Assembly: GCF_040712315.1 (NCBI RefSeq)
Contig: NC_134022.1
Coordinates: 8,080,673-8,144,672, forward strand
Direction of reading: 5' to 3'
DNA from: Castanea sativa
Lineage: Eukaryota > Streptophyta > Magnoliopsida > Fagales > Fagaceae
Length of the DNA: 64,000 nucleotides
Position numbers and translations under genes: made by a program. Of this stretch, positions 57,096 through 64,000 are shown in pieces. Numbering within the stretch: position 1 is the stretch's first letter; each line of letters starts with the position of its first letter. The notes below the pieces were generated by a model. That model was not told where the DNA came from, made no database searches, and saw only the letters and a program-made list of their open reading frames with translations.

Positions 57096-57844
57096 GAGGG
57101 GAATTTCCAAGAAACTTTTATTATTTTGGCATGGTGCTTCGATCAGTGGTCATGTCTGGGAATTTGATAGGTTTGATGAAATGATTAGTGTTGCAAATTG
57201 AGCAAAGTTGTCAAGTGCTGTGCGTGATTGGCTGAGGTCACCGAAAGCCGATTGCTTTGAAGATAAAAGTTAGTGTGGAAACTCACTGGAAACCACCACA
57301 TGGTGACTTTTGTGGAAAGATTTTCAGGACTCTTGTTTTTTCTTTTGTTTCTATTCGTCAATTCCAATCACAACGTACCATAATCTAACGAAAAAGCCAT
57401 GGAATTTCCTAACGTGTGCTTTTTAAGGCATATATTAGTAAAAAAATTTTAAAATTTTTTTTATAAAAATTTGAAAAAGCTAACAAATTTTTAAAATTTT
57501 TAAAAATAAATAGTTAATATTTGCCTTAAAAAATACATTGACCAGACCCAGCTATTAACATTATCCGAGAGTGACAAAAGTAAAAGAAATGGGGTCATTG
57601 GCACAACTCCCTATAAATTTATGTGGCATTTGTTCTTTGTAGGTTACTTTTTGGCCAGCTAGAAATGTTTCTTTTTAAGTTTTTATATTGTTTTTGACCG
57701 GAATAATTTTTTTTTTTCATTACAATAACTTTTTGGGAAAAAAATTATATATATATATATAAACTAATTTAGAAAACTATTTATGAAAAACGTAAAAGCA
57801 ATTCACTATTTTTACAGTTTTTTTAATTTTTTATATAATGTAAA
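56027..57844. other. Upstream flank of the TNL gene, no gene seen
   Basis: Contains the presumed TNL promoter. A duplicated phrase, tgttcagaactcaggggc at about 56,214 and gttgggaactcaggggcag at about 56,313, is followed by AT-rich DNA and a GA microsatellite with a G run (57,048-57,100). No TATA box could be assigned with confidence. Confidence 0.5.
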
Positions 57845-58190
57845 AGTGACCTTCTAAGTTTTTTTAGATTTCATTTCAGTACTCTAACTTTACTTTTTTT
57901 TTTTTTTTTTTTTTCAGTCTTCTAACTTTTAAGTTTATTCAATTAAGTTTTTTCCATCAACTTTTGTTATATGTTGTAGTTAATTTTTCAATTTTATAAA
58001 TTTTTCTTCCAAATTTTTAAATTAAAAAAATTCAATTAATGATTAAAAAATATTTTCTAGATTTTTTTTTAAAAAAAATTTAACATAAATTAGCAAAAAG
58101 GCCTTAATTGAATAAATTTGAAACTTAAAGGACGGAAATGAAATGTGAAAAAAAGTTAAAAGATTAATTTTACATTTTAACTAAAATTAA
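57845..58190. mobile_element. Degenerate inverted-repeat element
   Basis: The left half (gtgaccttctaagttt, agtcttctaacttttaag, ttcaattaag) is mirrored on the right (cttaattgaataaat, aagttaaaagattaa). It resembles the element at 5,648-6,520, though shorter. Confidence 0.45.
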
Positions 58191-59600
58191 ATGATCTGAA
58201 AATTTTAATAGTCAGCTCGATTCAATTTGGTACAATTACAACCTGTCTTACAAAACTCAAGAATACCGGGTTATTCTCTACATGCCAGGTTAAGAATCTG
58301 AAAATTACTAACCCAAATCTCTTCTTTTTTTTCCACCAAACAGTATTAATGTTAGAGAATCTCAGTCCACCAAACATTGTGTTGTTAATTTCAAAGAGAG
58401 AGAGAAAGTAGACTGACACAACTTTTGAGGAGAATACTGTAGTTGTGGAAATTTTTAACGAATTCTTTGCCCCCACCAAACACTCTAAAGACAGAGGGAG
58501 AGGACAAACAAGTTTGGCATGGTGTAGAAAATTTACAACCCTTCTTTTTTTTATGTTTAAGGAGCAGATTGCAAATCACACGCATGTAGAAAATTTTCCA
58601 GAAACCTTCATTACTTTGGCATTGTGTTTCAATGCTCAGAAATTTGCAACATAAAAGAGGACAAACAACTTCTTATCATATTGCTTTGTGACCAGTTTTT
58701 TTTCTTTTTGCTGAATATTGCGACCCATTCTTCTTTTTACATTGCTTTTCACTAGCTTTTTAAGTGTATTTTACATTACTTTTTGACCACCTATAAAGGT
58801 TTTTTATTTTACATTACTTTTGGTTTACATCAATTTAATAAAGAATTAAATGCATCTTAACAATTTTTCTTAGGGCAGACTTCAGGACAAGGTCGCCTTT
58901 GACATGGGGCCAATGACCCCCTCCCAATTTTTTTACTGGATATTAATTTTAATAATTTTGTTCTATAAAATTACTCTTTATCTCTTTAATAATGTCATTA
59001 ATTTTTTTAAAAGTAATCTTATAATCACAAATTTTTCTATAATATTTTTACAAATTATTGAGGTAACAAATTTTTATTAGTTCGTATCTAGGCTCACCAC
59101 TTATACAACTTTATTAATTACCAACAACTACATATCGCGTCAATAATTTGTAAAAAAAATTGTAGCTCTAGCATTTTCTTCTTTTTTAAAGACCATAAAA
59201 AAATCTATAAATTTAAATTTAAAAAAAATATATAAGCCCAAAAAAAATTAATTTAACAACAAATATTACCAATAGTGAAGCTAAAAAAAATTAAGTCTAA
59301 TCAACCAATTTCACAAAAACAAAAAACCTGTGATTTAAAAAAATTTAAATCAAAATAATTGTCCTTACCCAACATTATGCATCAAAGTAAAAAATAAATA
59401 AATCTGAGTGGCTAAGCCACCGCAAAGAACTAGCAACAAAGTCACCTCCGCCTAACTACATGTCCTGGCTCCATCCTTAGGGAATACATTAATCAGACTT
59501 TTATATATATATATATTGACCAACTAAAAAAAATTCACATTGCTTTTTTAAAATTTTTATTACACATTACATTTCTTTTTAATTTCAATTTTGGACTACT
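58191..59600. other. Intergenic DNA, no gene seen
   Basis: AT-rich, with short open frames only. A phrase near 58,875-58,915 (cttcaggacaaggtcgcctt, then acatggggccaatgaccccc) looks like the end of a transposon, but I cannot pair it with another end. Confidence 0.45.
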
Positions 59601-59610
59601 TATTAAGAGA

Positions 59611-60005
59611 GGTTGGGTTCAAGTTACACCTGGTGTAACTTTAAGTAACGTTACACCACCCAATAACTTCTTATAAAATTCAAAATTTGAAAATCTCACA
59701 GTTGAATTGCATGTTCTATATTTATTAACATTTATGTCAATTTGCATATCAATCAGATGTTATTTACCATTCAATTCATAAATTCATCTTTTATGTATTA
59801 TTTTAAACTACAAAAACTTGAATTTAAACAATTGATTGATGACATAACTATTAATTTTTGTTCACCTTGAAATTTTGCAAGCATAGAGAATATATGAAGA
59901 TAATGTAATCTAACGATGGATTTGTCAAAATTCACATACAATTAAACAATATTGGGTAGTATAACATTGTTTAGAGTTACACTAGGTGTAACTTGAAGCC
60001 AACCC
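59611..60005. mobile_element. MULE-type MITE with 10-bp target duplication
   Basis: Flanked by tattaagaga at 59,601-59,610 and 60,006-60,015. The terminal inverted repeats are about 50 bp: ggttgggttcaagttacacc on the left and, as reverse complement, gggttggcttcaagttacac on the right, both running on to an acccaata-like block. A 9-11-bp duplication with long ends indicates the Mutator superfamily. No coding capacity. Confidence 0.8.
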
Positions 60006-60549
60006 TATTAAGAGAATGAAAGTTCAAATTCCCCTTCCCAATCATCAAATTATCAATAAAATGATCATTATATTTTGAATATTTCAATTTAGTCTTTAAT
60101 TTTTTAAGTGCACTTGCATTAGTCAATGTAAAATAGTATAAATACATATGTTGTTCACGGTTATGTACCCATATAAATTTACACCGCTATTGTTCATGTG
60201 TAAAGACATTTTATTTATTTTCTCAATCCACCTTTTTCAGTTGGCGTGTGAATAAATAAAAAGTGTTTACATAAATAAATAATGAATATTATATAAAAAT
60301 AACTTATAAAATAGACAATATGGTATATATTGATGTTTATCGGAGGCGAAAAAGTTTTCTTTCTGACAAATGAGATTTATATTGGGTTGGGGGCCTAAAC
60401 CGAAACTCGACGATGGGCTCGAAGCACAGCCTAAAGGCTATCGGTGAAAATCCAAATAATTCACTGTATTTTTATGCCTAGGGCCTAGATTGGGACTTAC
60501 AAGAATGGCCCATAAGCAACCCCTACAGCAAACACGTCAGTGTGGCTAA

Positions 60550-60690
60550 AGCATACTGTAAGAAATAGCCCAGCAGTAAAATGTTTCTGCAGAAAATAAC
60601 CCAGCCATAAAATGTTTCTGCAGAAAAGAGTAACACAGCCGTAAAGTGCTTCTGCAGAAAATAACTAAGCTGTAAAGTATTTCACAGATT
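60550..60690. repeat. About 32-bp tandem repeat
   Basis: Four imperfect units of agcccagcagtaaaatgtttctgcagaaa-like sequence (here read in parts: cagtaaaatgtttctgcag, ccataaaatgtttctgcag). Non-coding. Confidence 0.8.
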
Positions 60691-62250
60691 AAGGAAAAAC
60701 TTTCATATTTTCGGACTCATCATCCGTTAGCTCTGGAGGAGAGTCTTCTAATACAACAATATGAGGAAAAAATTCTATAGTAACAGTTACATCATAACCA
60801 TCAATAGTAAATGCATAAGTAAATATCATGGGTTCCCTAATAACAAGTAATGAGGAAAGCTTAGTGTGAGATGAAGGGAGAGAGAGAGATCCCAGATAGT
60901 GCAGCAAGATCATTATGGTGCCAAAGCATGCTTATGGATGTAGTATGTATAATGAGTAGAGAGAGTCATTTGTGAATAGTATGAGTAATGAGTGAAAGTG
61001 TATAGTAGGGCTGTTTGGGTTTCCTGCTGGGAAAGTTATGTGTTTTTAAGTAGAGGTATGAGGGGTGGTTTTGAGCTAAGAGTTGAAAAACTCAATTTCC
61101 ATGCTTGAAGTTGAGAGCTTAGTGGCTTAGAACTTTGGTAGAATTTAGAGAAAGCTAGACAGAAGGTTTTAGTGAGAGTTTTTCTCTATGAGTATATTTC
61201 TTGGTATGTTCTTGTTCCCTCTTGAAGCAGTAATGGAGAGTTCCATTTATAGTTGGGTTTTAGGGGTGATTAGCAAATAACTTTTGCTAAATCTTTCCCA
61301 ATCTTCAGGAAATCCTTAGAGATTCGTTCTTAGGATTTTAGCTAAGAGTGGTAAGCTTAACTTTTGGAAGATTCTTGCTATTTTGAGTAATAACAGCTGG
61401 GATTCTAACTTAGCATTAATGCTGATTGGCTTTGGCTAATGGGATAAGAGCATGCATTAGGCTAATGATCTTAGTTGTACTACTACTAGATTCAGAGCTC
61501 CCTAAGGCAAGTTGTATCACCCCAAGCCAGGTGTCAACCTTGGAGCCTTTGCTGGGAACTATGTTGGGATCCCCTTGGTGCCCTCCAAACCACATTTCCC
61601 TAAGTTTCCCCATTTGGGGTTCACGTGCTTGGTTCATGAACCAGAGAATACACATTTTTAGCATGAAAAATGAGCTGATTTCAACTTGTTTCAGAAGTTT
61701 TAATGGCCTGGTCATGGCTGCCTTTGATGCTTGACTGAATGGGTCGGAGGCGAAAGAAGAGATGGCTAGTTGAAGTCCTTCGGCTTTTTGTCAAGTCCTT
61801 CAGCTTTCTATCAAGTCAACTTCAACTTTATGTCACATGAGAAATAATGGTATTTCGGCTTGTGGAGGAAGGGTTCAACCTCTGATGGACACGTGTCCTG
61901 TTCTGACTCGATTGGACAAGTTGGAACCTGATGGGAGTGGGCTCCAGCTGTTGAATTGTGCCGAGTTTTGGCTGATTAGCTCACGTGAGCTTCAGTTGCT
62001 GGGACTTGAGTATGGGCTGGGCTGGGCTGGTCCAGGTGGGCTTTATATTTGAGCTTCTTTAGGCCTGATTATTCCTACAAAATGAAGAATTTTGTCATGG
62101 ATGATATACATGGGCTTTTATAAATTTTGCAAGAGAAGTATTTCTTGAAGGATGAGTATTCATTTTTTCCATGAGTAAGGGATTTAGTATAAATGAAACA
62201 AGTGTTAAGATAATTTTTGAGTTTTGTAAATATGTGCCAAAATAGCATTT
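60691..62250. other. GC-richer non-coding stretch, no gene seen
   Basis: Open frames at 60,689-60,913 (minus) and 61,416-61,734 (both strands) show no recognisable domain. The less AT-rich composition and the flanking tandem repeats suggest the untranslated part of a large retroelement, but no LTR pair, primer-binding site or polymerase was found. Confidence 0.4.
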
Positions 62251-62254
62251 GGGC

Positions 62255-63480
62255 TTTATAAAATAGTTGCCAAAATAATGCTTGAGCTTTATGAAATAAT
62301 TGCCAAAGTAATATTGGACTTTTAGAAATAGTTGCCAAAATAATATTTGGGCTTTATGAAATAGTGTCGAAATAATATTGGGCTTTTAGAAATAGTGCCA
62401 AAATAATATTGGGCTTTTAGAAATAGTGCCAAAATGATATTGGGTTTTTAGAAATAGTTGCCAAATAATATTTGGGCATTTAGAAATAATGCCAAAATGA
62501 TATTGGGCTTTTAGAAATAGTTGCCAAATAATATTTGGGTTTTTGGAAATAGTTGCCAAATTAGTATTTGGGCTTTGTGAAGTAGTGCCAAAATAATATT
62601 GGGCTTTTAGAAATAGTGCCAAAATAATAATTGTGGGTACTCAGGATTTTCACCTCGGACCAAGGGCTGGCCTTGTAATCTCGTAGGCTTGACACCTTTG
62701 TGTCCCACATCGAAGAGAACTTCCCCCACTTTCTGCCTTATAAGCTTTGACACTACTCCTTTGCTTCAAAGCTTATAAGGCAGAAAGTGAGGGAAGTTCT
62801 CTTCGATGTGGGACACAAAGGTGTCAAGCCTACGAGATTACAAGGCCAGCCCTTGGTCCGAGGTGAAAATCCTGAGTACCCACAATAATATTGGGCTTTT
62901 AGACAGTGCCAAAATAATAATATTGGGCTTTTAAACATAGTTGCCAAAATAATATTTGGGTCTTATGAAATAGTGCCAAAATGATATTGGGCTTTTAGAA
63001 ATAGTTGCCAAAAATAACATTTGGGCTTTTAGAAATAGTTTCCAAAACAATATTTGGGCTTTATGAAATAGTGCCAAAATGATATTGGGTTTTTATAAAT
63101 AGTTGCCAAATAATATTTGGGCTTTTGGAAATAGTGCCAAAATGATATTGGGCTTTTAGAAATAGTTGTCAAATAATATTTAGGCTTTTGGAAATAGTGC
63201 CAAAATAGTTTTTGGGCTTTGTAAAAATAATGTCAAATTAGTATTTGGGCTTTATAAAATAAGTGTCAAAATAGTTTTTGCACTTTGTTAAAAATGGTTG
63301 CCAAATTAGTATTTGGGCTTTGTTAAAATAGTTTGCCAAATTAGTATTTGGGCTAGTGCCAAATTAATATTTGGGCTTTGTAAAGTAGTTTGCTAAATTA
63401 ATATTTGGGCTTTGTTAAAATAGTGTCAAATTAGTATTTGAGCTTTGTAAAAATAGTGCCAAATAATATTGGGTTTTTAG
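62255..63480. repeat. About 30-bp degenerate minisatellite
   Basis: Some thirty units of the pattern gccaaaataatattgggct followed by tttagaaatagt. The units vary in length and sequence, and the array is interrupted by a foldback element at 62,630-62,886. Minus-strand frames made of repeated KSPILFWQLF-like text are translations of the array. Confidence 0.95.
62630..62886. mobile_element. Near-perfect 120-bp inverted repeat (foldback element or hairpin)
   Basis: The arms 62,630-62,749 and 62,767-62,886 are complementary, with one mismatch seen (cttcccccact against cttccctcact) and a 17-nt loop. The outer ends are attgtgggtac and gtacccacaat. It interrupts the minisatellite, whose units continue on each side. 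Transcribed from either strand it would form a long double-stranded RNA, a potential small-RNA source. Confidence 0.9.
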
Positions 63481-63504
63481 AAATAGTTTGAGATTTTTGT
63501 AAAA

Positions 63505-63612
63505 ATATCGTCGTGTAGCAACGGACTTAGTAAGATTGCCGTGTAGCAACGGGCTTAGAGGTGTCGTGTAGCAACGAGCTTAGTAAGGTGCCGTGTAGCA
63601 ACGGGCTTAAAA
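63505..63612. repeat. About 30-bp tandem repeat, CGTGTAGCAACGGGCTTA
   Basis: Four units of cgtgtagcaacgggcttag-like sequence at about 63,511, 63,540, 63,564 and 63,592. It directly follows the larger minisatellite and is probably part of the same element. Confidence 0.85.
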
Positions 63613-64000
63613 AAGGGTTTTGTTGGGCTTTTTGGGTCTTGCCTATAAGTTAAATGATTTTCGGTTTTTGTTAGAGAAAGTATAATTTTGTGGCCCAATA
63701 TTGGTGGCAAGATGATTGGTAATTTTTGTGAGAAGGCCCAAAGTAATTTGTGGGGCTTATATAGAGAATATTTGTGGGAGCCCAATAACATGAAAAATAT
63801 TTAAGTAATATGTGGGAAATATTTATGTGGGCTTCAAAATAATTCTTGGGCTTATGTGGGTATTTTTGTGAGTGGGCTAAAGAAATTTAAGGCCCGAAAA
63901 TTTGTACCTCAACAATGTTTTTAAAAAGTAATTTCTTAAAATAAAAAGTGAATTTTTATGTTAAAATAGACATAAATTTTTAAATGAGCTAATACAAATG
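63613..64000. other. Window end, no gene seen
   Basis: Non-coding. The GGGCTT and TTTGTG phrases that recur suggest degenerated continuation of the same repeat-rich element. Confidence 0.4.

Noticed and set aside
60689..60913. 74-codon frame FTIDGYDVTVTIEFFPHIVV
   Set aside because: It reads somewhat protein-like but is short, with no start context or family match.
62255..63480. CRISPR-like array of about 30-bp repeats
   Set aside because: The repeats abut without unique spacers, vary in sequence and lie in plant nuclear DNA.

Overview
The window is eudicot plant nuclear DNA, probably from a woody species. The evidence is an AT-rich background full of microsatellites and MITEs, intron-rich genes with GT-AG junctions, a TIR-NB-LRR gene (a class absent from grasses), and plant-specific families (novel plant SNARE, plant mobile domain, FUSED/TIO kinase, ethanolamine-phosphate cytidylyltransferase). 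I cannot name the species; a Fagales-like tree is a guess. Most short open frames are noise or shadows.

Layout. 1-7,182: a tandem segmental duplication whose two copies differ by nested transposons, including a 1.4-kb hAT-like element with an 8-bp target duplication. 7,183-17,720: intergenic DNA with MITEs, simple repeats, short tandem duplications and a plastid petA fragment. 17,721-24,810: remains of a novel plant SNARE gene on the minus strand with several frameshifts. Mixed into its introns are the last exon of an asparaginyl-tRNA synthetase, a copy of the tail of the neighbouring resistance gene, and duplicated blocks. 26,516-56,026 (minus strand): one TNL resistance gene in five phase-compatible exons, TIR, NB-ARC, linker, LRR and C-JID. 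56,027-64,000: non-coding repeats, with a MULE-type MITE, a long near-perfect hairpin and a degenerate minisatellite.

The central observation is that the last intron of the TNL gene is about 24.9 kb long because it holds a very large Mutator-like element (about 27,029-51,714). Three things support this. Exon 4 ends in phase 0 at 51,880 and the C-JID exon begins in phase 0 at 27,001 on the same strand. A perfect 13-bp direct repeat lies at 27,016-27,028 and 51,715-51,727. The sequences just inside are inverted and related, and both carry palindromic CTCGAG motifs. The element has a MuDR-like plan: a decayed MULE transposase reads inward from the left end and a plant-mobile-domain (MAIN-like) gene reads inward from the right end.

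Between them lie host-type sequences that keep their introns, all on the minus strand: a nine-exon, full-length PECT1 copy with one apparent 1-nt insertion, the kinase C-lobe of FUSED/TIO, and a single exon-sized piece of eIF4A3. The element's coding genes are damaged while its target duplication is intact, so it may have been mobilised in trans or may have decayed since insertion. If the giant intron is spliced, the TNL would encode about 1,391 residues. If not, the protein would lose its C-terminal C-JID domain.
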